The notes: generated by a model not told the origin, from the letters alone. Positions 47,451 through 59,216 are shown, numbered from the stretch's first letter. The stretch is DNA of 64,000 nt from Quercus robur (GCF_932294415.1 NC_065539.1:34102001-34166000), one strand, 5' to 3'. Program-made: numbers and translations.

Positions 47451-49203
47451 ATGATCAATAATATCAACAGTACTGGAGGAGGGCCATGCACGGCCCCCAT
47501 GCAAGGTGGTGGTAGCGGGAACGGTACCGGCAACCCTCCGGCGTTGCGGAAGGTAATGGTGGTGGCAGAGCCAAACCGTGAGTCTGTAGTTGCATTGCAA
47601 TATGCTCTTTCACATGTATTGTTTGAGCAAGATGAATTGATTCTTCTTCACGTTGAGAATCAAAACCCATCATGGAAATACACATTCTCTACGTTTCTTA
47701 AAAGGCCTAGTGTAGGCTCATCATCCTCATCATCTTCTTCATCCTCAAACATGGGATCCTCGGAAGGAGGTGGATCATGTGGAGCTGTGCCTGTGGATGT
47801 GGATTTTCTTGAAGAAATGAAGAGTGCATGTAAGGTTGCTCATCCTAAAGTTAGAGTCCGTGTAGAGAGGGTGGAAATGGAAGGCAAGGACAAGGCAAAT
47901 ACTATTCTTTTCCAAAGCCACCAACTTGGGATCGATGTCATAGTTATAGGGCAGCGCCGGAGTCTTTCAACAGCAATATTAGGGTGAGTTTTTAGAGTAA
48001 CGTATCTTTTAGTTTTAATTTCACGTTACAATATGTATGGTGGATAGAAATTCAAGTTATTCTAATATTTCCTATCAAAAAGAAAGAAAAAAAAAATGTT
48101 CTAATAATATTACATGGTTCAGAATTTGAATAACAAGAAACGAAAATTGTTTTCTACATGGATTAACTTTCTTTTTCTTTTTGTAATTGGATAAATGTCA
48201 TGTAAAATATCATCTTACACTCATTTTACAATTAAAAACCACAATTAATGTGTTGATGTACACATTTGATATGGAGAAAAGGAAATATCCACATTTAAAA
48301 TATGAAAGTAGATGTTAAAATGTAAATGTGAGAGTATCATTATCTTAAAAATAAAAGCTAGGCACAATTTTCCTACCATATATAAAGCAAAGATTATTAT
48401 AAACCATTAATGATTAAAGAATGCATGTTACTTGCTAATGAATTTTAGGATAACCAGTACTTTCCTCTCTGATTGAGAGACATGCTTCAACAGTTAAACA
48501 TAATAATATAAAACAAAAAAATGGTATGATAGAAAAATTGTTTACTTCCACCGTACACCTCTTAAACTTAACTCCATTTCCTGCTATCTATTCATTTGAA
48601 TTTTATGAAAAAAAAAAGAGCGAGCACCCATTGCAGGTGAATTTCACAACACTATTTTGAAGAGTAATACTAGAGACAACAATTTTCACAACAGTTGTTT
48701 TAACAAGTTATTATTAATTCTCATATGGACCCACCACTAAAACTACTTTATTATCTATCATTATCAACTAGTTACCTTAGACAATTGTAAAATTTGTTAT
48801 GAATTTTGTTGCGCCTCTAAACCAATTGCATTTTGAAACCAAACATGGTTTCCAACCTAGCAAACAGAAAAGTTGTTTCCTAGTCCTCGGAAAGCTCATT
48901 TTGGTTTCAAGAAACAATTTGTAGTTCTAAACTTACACAAATTAATTCTTGTTTATATTTTTTTTCTTAACAACTTCTACAAAATTTTAGACTGTGAACA
49001 CAAATTATTTCCTAATCATTTATTGCATCTCTTTGTGTACCAACAGACATAAGCGGCCTCTTAGAGGAACAAAAGTGGTAGACACGGCAGAGTACCTGAT
49101 CGAGAATAGCAAGTGCACCTGTGTTGCAGTGCAGAAAAAGGGCCAAAATGCAGGCTTTCTTCTCAATACAAAAACCCACAGGAATTTCTGGCTCCTGGCG
49201 TAA
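47451..49203 (+). CDS. Universal stress protein (UspA) family protein
   Basis: Two exons, 47451-47983 and 49047-49203, with GT-AG ends. They join within a Gly codon to give 229 residues. The start is the ATG at 47451; no earlier in-frame ATG follows an upstream stop. Residues 1-31 are a Gly/Asn-rich leader. The UspA fold starts at ALRKVMVVAEPNRESVVALQ, runs through ELILLHVEN, and after a Ser-run loop (residues 90-99) and acidic linker continues with DVIVIGQRRSLSTAILG, KRPLRGTKVVDTAEYLIENS and CTCVAVQKKG. The usual ATP-binding motif (G-2X-G-9X-G-S/T) after the fourth strand is replaced by GQRRSLSTAILG, so ATP binding is doubtful. Such proteins act in stress responses in the cytosol or at membranes; the exact role is unknown. 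It converges on SEC20. Confidence 0.9.
48664..48820. mobile_element. Short MITE in the intron of the stress-protein gene
   Basis: AGACAACAATTTTCACAACA at the left and TTGTTATGAATTTTGTTGCG at the right are inverted, with TATGGACCCACCACTAAAAC in the middle. Same family as 20476-20620. Confidence 0.6.
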
Positions 49204-49860
49204 GCACTCAAATCTATTCAAGAGTCGCTCGCACTTCTTCAAGTTCTCTGTATGGCAGACAATTGGCTCTATTCAGTTGATGTTTAATAGAAAAGCTTGA
49301 CTGCTTTGAGTTCAAGGAATCAGCTGACTGTTAGATTGACTGAAATGGATGTCTCTCATTGCTTTCCTTTAGCTATGAAGTGAACCATATGCATGATTTT
49401 TCTCTACATCCAATGCAAGAAGATTGTATATATTTGCAACAGGCAGTCTCTTGATAACTGACCATACAAAAATAAGATTGAAGCCAACTTTACTTTTCCT
49501 TTCTCTTCTTAAATAACTTTTGGGCATTTTTTTAAATAAATAATTTGATAGTTTGATAGTTACACCAATAGAGTAGGGAGGATTTAAACCTGGACATTCT
49601 CGTTGGAATTACAAGAATGTGTCAATGGAGTTACAAGCCTCTTCATCTTTTCGGCCATTGAGAAATGAAGCAATTTACTTTTATGATATTTAGTATTTTG
49701 GGGGGGGGGGGGAGATGGGGGTTCTAAAAAGAAAAACATTAGGGAATTATGGCACATTGCGTTAGATATGGCCTTAGAGCCATGTAAGATAAGGGCACAA
49801 GAAAGCATGAGAGCCATTTTATAGGACAACGCTTTTGATCATGACAAAAAGAATAGAACT
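49204..49860. other. Convergent 3' region between stress-protein gene and SEC20
   Basis: Contains the two 3' UTRs, a SINE at 49541-49642 and a G run at 49698-49711. No additional gene. Confidence 0.45.
49541..49642 (-). mobile_element. tRNA-derived SINE, family A
   Basis: Minus strand: AGGCTTGTAACTCCATTGAC head (A box), GTAATTCCAACGAGAATGTCC, then AGGTTTAAATCC (B box) and CTATTGGTGTAACTATCAAA. Same family as 1309-1403. Confidence 0.65.
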
Positions 49861-52800
49861 TTAAAGTTCATCACGCATAGGTCTATCTAAAGGAACATCC
49901 ACCCTATGAACTGCATTGTCATTTATGCCATTTGCGAAAGCCCCACCTCCAATCTTGGCTTGTCCCACCATACCAGCTTTTATGGCAGCAGTAACCTTTT
50001 GCTGCAACTTTAGTATCCCAAATCGCTTTGAGACAACATAAAGAACAGCACAAGAGAACAAGAAAAACCCAACTGCAAGTATCACCCTGTTCGGAGAAAG
50101 ATTCAGTATGGACTCATGCAAATGAAGATAATTAGTCATCAGAGAAAAATACAGTTTCTTCTTTACCTATCAAGGACATCTTGACGTTGCATTGTAGAGA
50201 GTAGGTTCCGGGTTCGCATCAACAACGAGCGTTGCCCTTTGTATTCACTTTCAGCCTTCTTTAATACTCCGGTTGATTCCTCTACAGATCCAACCAAACA
50301 AACACAGAACAAAGTCATGTCCCAAGTTCTTGTAAACGATTTATGTTCTTTTCTTTCTTGTTTCTGACAAAGTATGGTCTACGTTCATATACTAGGAAGC
50401 AATACAATCACATAAAACTTTGGCTAAAAATTTCTAATAAATATGCATCTTGTGAGCATCTAACCAAAAAGAAGAAAGAAAACAGCATCACAAGATAAAT
50501 CATAGGGGAAACATTGAACAAACAAATCACACAAAACTATACAACAAAATATTAAACTAAATTGCATCATCCTCATGGTGAAGCCTATATGATGACAAAT
50601 CTGTCTCTTTGTCATTATTCACTTCAGGAGGATCTTTTTTTTTTTTAGATGACATAGGAGAACTTCACTTAGATTAGTTGTAGTCACAGAGCATATTGTA
50701 CAATAATCCTCACTGCTAATCAAACTCCTAAGGGCAACTGACCCCACCCACCAGAACTAGTTACCAGCTAATATAGGGGCTTTTCACCCTTAATGGGCTA
50801 AGCAGTTTATCCTCATGCCCAGGAGGTCACCTTAGGAGGATTATTCTATAACCTTTGCATAGGCTCCCAGTTTCTCATGATAGATCACTAGGTGAATCTG
50901 TGAAATTGGAGGTGGATAAATGGGGTTACAGCCATAGGCCTAACCACATGACTATTTTGAAGAAACTATAACCTCATCACTAGATCCAAACTAAAAACCA
51001 AAATCCAAGTCATTATTATCCAGATACATGAATTTAAGGGACAAAACCCACGTTTTTTTTTTTTTTTTGTTTGCATAATTGCACCTCAATTCTATTCCAT
51101 CAGACCAAATTTCCTGTCCTTAAGTCCGTGTGTGTAATTTGATAACAAACATAACGTATATATTGTTCTTTCAGCAAGCAAAAGAAAGAAAAAAGAAAAT
51201 ATTGTGCTTTACTTGTTAGAGCTACAACTTCCAACTAGTTGTGTAGGCTTCCCAAAAACAAATCATAATACTCAAGATAAAAATGAGCCAAGCACTTACT
51301 TCTTACACACACTTAAATTCAAGTTTTTGGGATGATCAAAATTTTAGCATCCCCACACAGGATGAACCACAAGAAGATGGCCATAATAAAATTTCACAAG
51401 GGAATGGAAAATGATTAAGAATAAAAAATAAAACTGCATAAATCTTCTTACAACTATAACAGGCAGTGGTTACATATTAATAGTTGATTAAAGTAATAAA
51501 GGAGAAGAGCTCCAAAGAACAATTTCTTTCAGAAATCTAGGCAATTCATCTTGAAATATGACTGAGTAATGAAGAGGGAGAATCAACCACATACCAAAAG
51601 AAAAACCCAGCATCTTTCCTTTGTGATGCAACCCTAATAGAAAATGAATTAACATTTCTACTGCAGCTTCAAATGAATCCCATATATTGGAAGATTCTAC
51701 TCTTTTTTCCCTAATTGATCATTGGGTTAAAGTAGATTCAACATCATTGCTAAATCATGCAGTCATATCAAAATCATACCACAATTCTTTGATTCCTAAA
51801 CTATTTAAAATCATTTTTTTTAACATTGTTTATATCAAATCAGAAAGAGTACCCAAACTGATTACCTAAAATACAAGAAACAACCCGGATAAAAGATCAG
51901 ATCTAATCCAGTATCATTATGATCAAACAATGTTAAATTTATATAAGATGTTGGAATTAAAAGGACGTACCAACAGTCGTGAGTGTGCTTGCACTTCTTT
52001 CCACCTCCTATAAGCACAAAAAGATCCAGTGAGTAAATTAATTGCACATCCCACAAAAACACCTATTAGTCTATTACAAAACACGACAAGAAGAACTATA
52101 GCTACTAACCTGAACCATCAATTGGCGAGTACGCCGAAGGCTATCAGTGATGCTTTCAGCAGCAGATGTCATTCCAGCCTTTGTCCTGACAGACAATTGT
52201 AGATCATACACTACATTAACTAATCCACATTAAAAATATGACGAACTTTGTTGAAGTTCATAAAGTATGCCCAAAATTACAATCCCAGTATTAAATTTGG
52301 GAACAAATATATAGAGCATCATACATACTGTAAGTTGCGTCTGCGAATTGTGGACTCTCCTCCACCACCCAGCAATAGCTCTCTCTGCAATTAACACAAC
52401 TATGTTAAACCAAACCTCATTTCAGAGCTCGCCAATGTGCTCTAACTCAGCTGGAACCTTCTCCCCTCATAAGTTCTAGGGAGACAGTGAGGTCGTGCTC
52501 AAGACCCATTTGTGTAAAACAAAATAAAATAAAAACTTACAAGCTTTTCACAAAATGGGTTACTTCAACGGTGGGGTTTTAGAAATATATTTCCTCATTC
52601 AATTTTGAGGGGAGAGTATATAACATGGAGTTGATTACCTCTTCCTGAGCAGCTTTCCTCATGTTAGCCTTTGCTTGTAAATTGGCATTTCTCAAACTCT
52701 GTCGCAAACTAGCAACAATCACAACAAAACACAAGCATTAATATTGAACATTTTTTTTTCTCTCATCTTTTTCAGCAATTCTAAGAAAACTAATAAAGCA

Positions 52801-53401
52801 CAGGGCATTGTATTTGGTTGCTGAGAAATGGTAAAAGAACAGAGAATTATACTAATTATAGTTGAACTCACTATATTTCATTTCCAACATAATCCTCTAA
52901 TCAATGCAATCGCTTTTAACTAGTTGGCTTCAAAGTTCAGTTCCTATCAGGCAATTCAATTTATAATTATATATAATAATAAAAAAGGAGAATTCAACAA
53001 AAGAGTCCAAATTTTCTTTTTCTCTCTATCCCTTTCCCAGTTCACTTTCCTACATTTTCTCAGCAACCAAACCTAGAGTACAATCTCAAATTTCAGAGAA
53101 AGAGGGAGAGGATTGAGTACTTGTGGGATTCGTTTTTCCAGGAATCGAGCAGAGTTGTAGCGGATTGGACTTGATCATCGGTAGGCAACTGTGGCGCGAG
53201 AAGATCGAGCCTGAATTGGAGCGAGGAAAGCAAAGCCAAGGCGTCCTGTGCAAGCCCGTTCAATCTCGGAAGCGAATTCGAATTCTGTTCCTCCCTATGT
53301 TTACCGTACCCTTCAATCGCCTTTATATGCTCTTTGGCCCGACTATACGCTTCGTCCCATTCCTTCTTCGCCGTTTCTACAGCCTCCACCACCTTGTCCA
53401 T
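49861..53401 (-). CDS. SEC20: SEC20-type SNARE (BNIP1/Sec20 family)
   Basis: ER-resident Qb-SNARE needed for Golgi-to-ER retrograde vesicle fusion. Seven exons on the minus strand: 53401-53121, 52708-52639, 52384-52329, 52185-52110, 52007-51971, 50281-50167 and 50086-49861. All have GT-AG ends and joined phases, giving 286 residues. N-terminal region: MDKVVEAVETAKKEWDEAYS, then LPRLNGLAQDALALLSSLQF and LDLLAPQLPTDDQVQS. The SNARE-like helix is about residues 125-210 (TKAGMTSAAESITDSLRRTR, ESTGVLKKAESEYKG, LLSTMQRQDVLD). One membrane anchor at about 213-232 (VILAVGFFLFSCAVLYVVS) is followed by a short lumenal tail ending RDEL, an HDEL-like ER-retrieval signal as in other Sec20 proteins. Length matches Arabidopsis SEC20. 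A 4.4-kb MULE begins 181 bp upstream of the ATG. Confidence 0.95.
50287..51970. other. Large SEC20 intron 5, no embedded gene
   Basis: Intron of about 1.7 kb between exons 5 and 6. AT-rich with T runs near 50640 and 51055. I see no nested gene. Confidence 0.5.
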
Positions 53402-53572
53402 CCAGATCTAGAAACAAGTCTAATTCCTTTTTTGTTTGGTTGCCGAGAAAATGCGGGAAAATATAAAATGGAGATTTTCTTGGTTCAGAAATAAAAATGA
53501 TGGGTGGAGAAAGAAGAAAGAAGAGGAAGGGGAGAGAGAGAGAGAGAGAGAGAGAGAGGGTGAAACGCACCG
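53402..53572 (-). promoter_or_regulatory. SEC20 5' flank with GA/CT microsatellite
   Basis: Only about 170 bp separate the SEC20 ATG from the MULE target site. On the gene strand this contains a CT tract (53532-53558) that is typical of plant 5' UTRs and core promoters. The original promoter upstream of that is now displaced by the MULE, so expression may depend on this short segment or on MULE sequence. Confidence 0.5.
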
Positions 53573-54949
53573 TCTGTACTCGGGATTTTTTAGAAAATAA
53601 CTACAAAACTCAAACAATATAATTAGTTAAGAAACGTTTCAAACTAATTTGGTATCTAGCCATTCGAGTTTAGAGGACTCGATTTCTAGGTTTGTTATTT
53701 ATTATTTTGCCATCAGTTGAGGTGGCCAGATTGTCCACGTAGGCGAGAAATCGAGTTCGTTGGACTCGGTTTCTAAGCCTAGAAACCGAGTTCATAAGAC
53801 TCGATTTTTATACATGTAAATCAAGTCCTCTGAACTCGGTTTCTTTGTATAAAAAACGAGTCCAAGGAGCATCGTTCCATCAGTTCCTAGTCTCATCACT
53901 CTCATCCCACAGCAGTATTAGTTCCCCACAGTAACAACATCATGTGGGCGTATCAGTCCCCCCACAGCAGCATCAGTCCCCAGCCCTCCACGTGTCCGTG
54001 GGTCCCAGCTGGACCTGTCCCTCCTTACCGTGGGGTCTCACAGCTTCTCTAATACTCTTCAAAAACTCAACTCTTCTCTTCAGAAACTCAACTCTATGAA
54101 ACAATTTTCCTAAACTCACTTGCATTCACAGAATACTAATCTCACACAACACTCTTAGGTAATGTTTTTACAATATTGTGATTATATGCTAGTTTTTTTT
54201 TTTAAAGAAAAAATTAGAACATATTAGGAAAAGTTTTGTTTTTCTTATTTGTTAGTGTAAATATTGTGATTAATTTATTTGTTAGTATATTGTGATTATT
54301 TGCTAGTTTTTTTTTAAAAAAATTAATATTAGGACACATTTATATAAGATCATGAATCTACTTAAGAAAAAATATCTATAATGACTAGTAATATTATGAT
54401 TAATTATTGGGAATATTTAGTAAATAATTGTGATTAAATTACAACATATTGGGAAATTTTTTTTTGTTAGTGTAAATATTGTGATTAAATTATTTGCTAA
54501 GCTTTTTTTAAGAAAATTAATATTGTGATTATTGGGAATATTTAGTACCAAATATTGTGATTATTATGTGAAAATTTGAGTACTCTAGATATGCAATTTT
54601 TTCCTTTTATTAGTTTTTTTTTTTTTTAAGAGAATGTATAAGACTTTTTTGGCTAAAGGTTCTGAGCTCAAAATCTTATAAATCCAATTTTTTTTTTTCT
54701 TTTAAGGAAGTTGCAACAGTAAAATTGTAACATGAATCTGTCTATGTGATAGACACATGGTCATGACCATGAATGAATGAATGTGTAAGGATGGTGCAAC
54801 ACGAGCACGCATGGTTTGTGAAAAAGTTACAAATATTTGGTGTTGTTACCGTTTGTAACATCCAAGTTAGGAAAAAAGGAGCAGACTTTAAAAATAAAAA
54901 GAGAGAAAAAGCTGTCCATTTCCATAGCCCTTTAGGCTTTTAGGGGATT

Positions 54950-55557
54950 AGAAGAAGGCAAAAAGAACCTCCACATCTTGTAATGTGATCGTTGTCTCAC
55001 CATGTGGCAGGTGGAAGGTGTGGGTTTCAGGCTGCCATCACTCAACAAAAGCCGTTATCAAGTTATGATCAATCTCTCTACATGGGGTCCTATACAGCCC
55101 CTCTAATCCAACTCTCTTGACAATGTCGAGGACGCGATCATCCACCACTATCGGGCGTCGTTTTTGCAACTCGTCACTACGACCATGGCATTTCAGTGCC
55201 CCCGGATCCTGCACATGATAGAACCATGGTGATGAGATGCAATATGCCATAAGGGTGTAACCTTTATATAAGGGTGTGCAACAGTCTGCCAATCTAACTT
55301 AACCTAACTAATGGGCATGACTATGCATTCAAAGCTAGTAATACCATTAACAAACTTAGAATTTTAGAAATGGAAAGAAAAAAAAAATCAACATAATGTA
55401 AAAGGATAAGAAGAGAATATTCAACAGGTGATCGGTTTAATTTTACCTTGCCTTCCTAAACAGCACACGATTGATGATCTTTTAGAAACCTTAACACTGA
55501 ATCCTTAATGGGACCAGGATCGAACTCATCAAGGATCTGAGCAGGAACAGCAGCCAT
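54950..55557 (-). pseudogene. Plant mobile domain (MAIN-like) gene fragment inside the MULE
   Basis: PMD proteins are plant proteins of the MAINTENANCE OF MERISTEMS type that also travel in transposons. Exon 1 (55557-55447) reads MAAVPAQILDEFDPGPIKDS, VLRFLKDHQSCAV, then TAG (55458-55456) where Trp is expected, and ends before a GT donor. Exon 2 starts at 55208 after a CAG acceptor: DPGALKCHGRSDELQKRR, VDDRVLDIVKRVGLEGLYRT, REIDHNLITAFVE. It then meets TGA (55040-55038) where relatives have Arg (CGA to TGA), and continues WQPETHTFHLPHGETTITLQ to about 54950. The remaining two-thirds of a PMD protein is missing. Dead, truncated. Confidence 0.8.
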
Positions 55558-57598
55558 ACTGCACGAAGTTTAGGAAGTCAAGAGTAATATAAGCACATGT
55601 TGAAGATAAATTGATAATGATCTCAATATATAGCCTAATTTCTTCAACAACAAATTACTATTAATTCTAGTTCAACAACAACAATCACAAATCATTAAAA
55701 TCATAATAGTTAAAACTATGATACTTTTCTCCCATCACATATTCAATGGAAGATGGACTGAGAAGTTTCAGTTTTGGTTTCAGATCACCAAAATTACTAT
55801 AAATTACTACACACAGACACACTTCAATCCAGAAAACACTTATGCATCCCAGTTGTTAATAGACCCAGTGGCAAATGTCTTGAAGTGGTTGCTTAAATCA
55901 AGAAATGAAAATTGGAGATAGAGTCTCAAGAGATTATCACAGTGCATGTAACAGCCCCAAATTTCCAATAATTGTGTAGTTATTTTTCTTTTTTTTGATA
56001 AGTAATAATTGTGCAGTTCTAAAATTCTAATACCAACCTAGCATGGAGTTCAAGAAACCAAAAGAACAACTACCACTGCAAAATCACTAAACAAGCTTTA
56101 TAATGAATTCTGAAGAAAAAAAATGATTAAATAAATATATAATATGACATAAATAGTTTTTGAAATTTGCAATTACAAAATGTAAAAGAACAAACTAAAT
56201 TTCATATGAAATGCATTAGAAATTTTGTAGAATCCTAATAATCATGTCTAAAAGTTCTTTCTCAAGCATAAAATTCTATATTACTATTATCATTTGAACA
56301 GTTCTGAATGGAGACCTAAGAGCAGAGCAAAAGCAGCACTGAGGTGAGAGCCCATGCATGTATGGCCCTTACATAAATACACTAAGGTGATGAAATTTTG
56401 AATTTTTTGTCACTTATCAAAAAATTACAAAAGCAGGTATGGCCCTTACATAAATGCAATTCCACAAAATTGAATTAATCGATAATTACACCTTAAAAAA
56501 TGATGAACACATCAACTTTCTCTATGATCCCAATCTGTATTAAGTTAATACCTCGTGGATGCTATTAACATTTTGGACAGACTATGGTGATAATTATATG
56601 CAAGCTTGTTCCTGACATGAAGATGTCTTTAAAATCTTATTAAATTGCATTTTGGTACTAGAATATACTTCATATTTTCGCACTTCTTTTATAAAAAGAA
56701 ATAAACAATGGTTTTCTGGATCTGAAAGTAGTAGCATATCTTAACATTTTCTATTAATTATGGTAAACTCTTTCTAACTTCTACATTCCCCTTTTATGAC
56801 TTTGAATCTTTTATCATCAGAACACCCTTCATTTCAATTCCCCAGATTTCCTATTTCAATAATTCAGTCCAAATACCAGCCCCATATGCAGTATTTGCAT
56901 TCAAATTCGAAAATGCTACAGTTTTACATGCTCAGATCACACTTTTTTTCCTTAACAAGTTACACGCTGAGATAAACATAAAATTAGCTTTCTACATGCA
57001 AACACCATCATAGTCTTCACAATAAATTTTGCTTTATAGGCCAGCTAGCAAGAGCACATTTTATTAAAAAAGCTCTACAAAATCAAAATCCATTGAGCAC
57101 ATTTTATTAAAGGCCAGCTAGATGACCATAATCAAAATCCTACATTTTCCTTGAATTGAACAAATCATTTGCCTCATAGCAGATATGGCAGCAAACTCTG
57201 CACCCCCCAAATATCAAGTACAATGCATGCCTCCATTACCAATAAACCCAGAAAAAAGAAAGAGTCCTTACTTTTTGTGAGGGTAGTCGGAGCCAACCAC
57301 TGAGGGAGACAGACTGAGCGAGGTGGAGACAGAGCGAAGGGAGCTGGCAGCGACGGCGACAGAGGAGAGGCAGCAACGGCGACGGAGCGAGAGGTGAGAG
57401 GGAATGAGAGTGTGAGAGTGAGAGAGAGACTTCTTGTGAGAGAGAGACGAGAGAGAGACTGAGTGAGAGGGAATGAGAGTGAGAACTATGTGTTTTGAAA
57501 GTTTTTTTGTGTGCTGAACTGTTTTTGTGTTTTTAAGTTTTTTTGTGTGCTTGAACTATTTTTTTGAGTGCTGCGATGATTGACAGGTGCCCAAAAGG

Positions 57599-57805
57599 AA
57601 ACCGAGTACAATGGACTCGGTTTCCTTTAAATCAAAATCGAGTCCAATGAACTCGATTTCTGCTCTTGTAAAACGAGTTCATTGAACTCGATTTATATGT
57701 ATAAAAATCGAGTTCATTGAACTCGGTTTCTTGGCCTAGAAATCAAGTCCAATGAACTCGGTTTCTATCCTTACAAAACGAGTCCAATGAACTCAATTTC
57801 TTGCC
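57599..57805. repeat. 35-bp periodic palindrome array in the right MULE arm
   Basis: Six units with CG (or its CA derivative) at 57603, 57639, 57674, 57709, 57744 and 57779, a period of 35-36 bp. Each unit is a near-palindrome of the form AAATCGAGTtCAnTGaACTCGATTT, with CCGAG and TCGAG variants. The left arm at 53745-53880 has matching units in inverted orientation. Confidence 0.85.
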
Positions 57806-58269
57806 TACGTGGACAGTCTGGCTGCTGGCAAAACAGGAAACTTAAGTACAATATACTCGATTTTATAACCCAAAAATCGACTCCTCTGAACTCGAATTGT
57901 TAGAAACCAAATTAGCTTAAAACGTTTCCTAACTAATTATATTATTTGGATTTTATAGTTATTTTCTAAAAAAAATCCTCTGTACTCTTCAACGTTATAA
58001 ATGGGCAAAATGCAACGCACCGTTTTTGCATTCTCCCACAGTCCTACTCCTATGTCATTTACTATTATGTGACACCACCGTGCGCTCCTCCGGTATTATT
58101 ATTTTTTGGGTAAATTCCATAAACCTACCTTTAGGTTTGGACTAATACCAATAAAGTCCACACCATTTAAAAAGTGACCATTTTAGTCCTTTTACCCAAA
58201 TGGTTTGTAACACTATTACTTTTTTTTTTTTTTTTCATTTTTCTTTGTTCTTTCCTCTCTCCAGAATCG

Positions 58270-58307
<38 letters not shown>

Positions 58308-58370
58308 CATATTATCACTCACAACTCACAATTTCAAAAAATCAAAAAATTGAAAGATAAAGAAGAAAAA

Positions 58371-58512
58371 GACCTCGGAATCGACGAGATTGCCAGAAAG
58401 GCCAAGGCTGCCAGGCCCACAGAGGCGGTCAATGATGGCGTTCATCTCGGCCTCCAAGGCGCTCCTCGTCCATCAAAGCCATCGTCTCTGATTTCACGTT
58501 CGTCGCCACCAT
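58371..58512 (-). pseudogene. Captured 5' coding fragment of a PSMD9/Nas2-like proteasome chaperone
   Basis: Minus strand from the ATG at 58512: MVATNVKSETMALMDEE, then, after a one-base frame change, ALEAEMNAIIDRLCGPGSLG and LSGNLVDSE. This is the start of the plant orthologue of 26S proteasome non-ATPase regulatory subunit 9 (Nas2/p27), a chaperone that helps assemble the regulatory-particle base. Only about 47 of the usual 200-plus residues are present, and the PDZ-like domain is absent. The fragment lies wholly inside the MULE inverted repeats, so it was taken from a host gene elsewhere. Its 5' flank (58513-58700) may be the captured 5' UTR. Confidence 0.8.
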
Positions 58513-59040
58513 TGTTACGGGTTTGTGTTTTGGTCACTGACACGGTGGTTTATCAACGCCTAAGTTTTGAGCGGTGCGTTTGAGTTTTAGTGAGTAGTGA
58601 GTGAGAGGAGTTTCAAAAACCCGCTTAGACCGGTAACGTTTCACTTTCCTCTGCTTAGATCCGGCGACATTTCAATCTCCTCTACTCAAATCCGGCGCCG
58701 TGGTGGTGGGTTTGCAATTTCTCTTCTCTCTTCCTCTTTGCGGTGGCGCTGTGGTGGTGGGTTTTGTAGTGGGTCGGTTTTGGTTTGGATTGGTGATAGA
58801 GAATTTGGTTTTTTGTGGGTGTGTTGGATTTTTGTGGGTTTTGGTTTGTGTTTCTGATCTGGGTTTGTTGTGGGGTGGTCGGTATTGCTAATGAGTTTGT
58901 GAATTTTGTTGGTGGTCGGTGGCTCTGGGTTTGTGGGTTTTGTTGATGTTGTTGCTTTGCTGGTGGTTGATGGTTTTGTGGGTTTTGCTGGTGGTCGGTG
59001 GTTGGTGATCGCTGACTTTGTGGGTTCTGTACTCAGAGAT

Positions 59041-59082
<42 letters not shown>

Positions 59083-59216
59083 TTCTGCAAAGAGGAAAGA
59101 ACAAAGAACCAAAATAATAATAATAATGGTGTTACATGCCGTTTGGGAAAAAGGACCAAAATGGTCGCTTTTTAAATGATGTGGATTTTATTGGTATTAA
59201 TCCAAACTTCAGGGTA

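Larger units (their letters stand above)
53582..57978. mobile_element. 4.4-kb Mutator-like element with a PMD gene and 9-bp TSD
   Basis: The 9-mer TCTGTACTC is present at 53573-53581 and 57979-57987. The ends read GGGATTTTTTAGAAAATAAC and, inverted, GGATTTTTTTTAGAAAATAAC. The inverted repeats extend about 300-380 bp (53582-53870 against 57595-57978), including AATATAATTAGTTA, AAACGTTT and TGTCCACGTAGGC. The inner parts of both arms are arrays of 35-bp units with CGAGTtca/tgaACTCG palindromes. The interior carries a decayed plant-mobile-domain gene (minus strand) and long AT-rich DNA. No mudrA-type transposase is visible. Confidence 0.88.

Noticed and set aside
53123-53494. Plus-strand frame over SEC20 exon 1
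   Set aside because: Antisense shadow of SEC20; the minus strand has the conserved N-terminus and correct splice phases.
57250-57480. GC-rich stretch in the right part of the PMD MULE as a second captured gene
   Set aside because: I could not match any frame to a known protein, and the Arg/Gly wording may be 5' UTR-like repeats.
58686-59175. Several overlapping frames on both strands in the Pack-MULE
   Set aside because: Low-complexity GGTTTTGTGGG-type sequence plus a GA microsatellite. The only protein similarity I can defend is the PSMD9 piece at 58371-58512.
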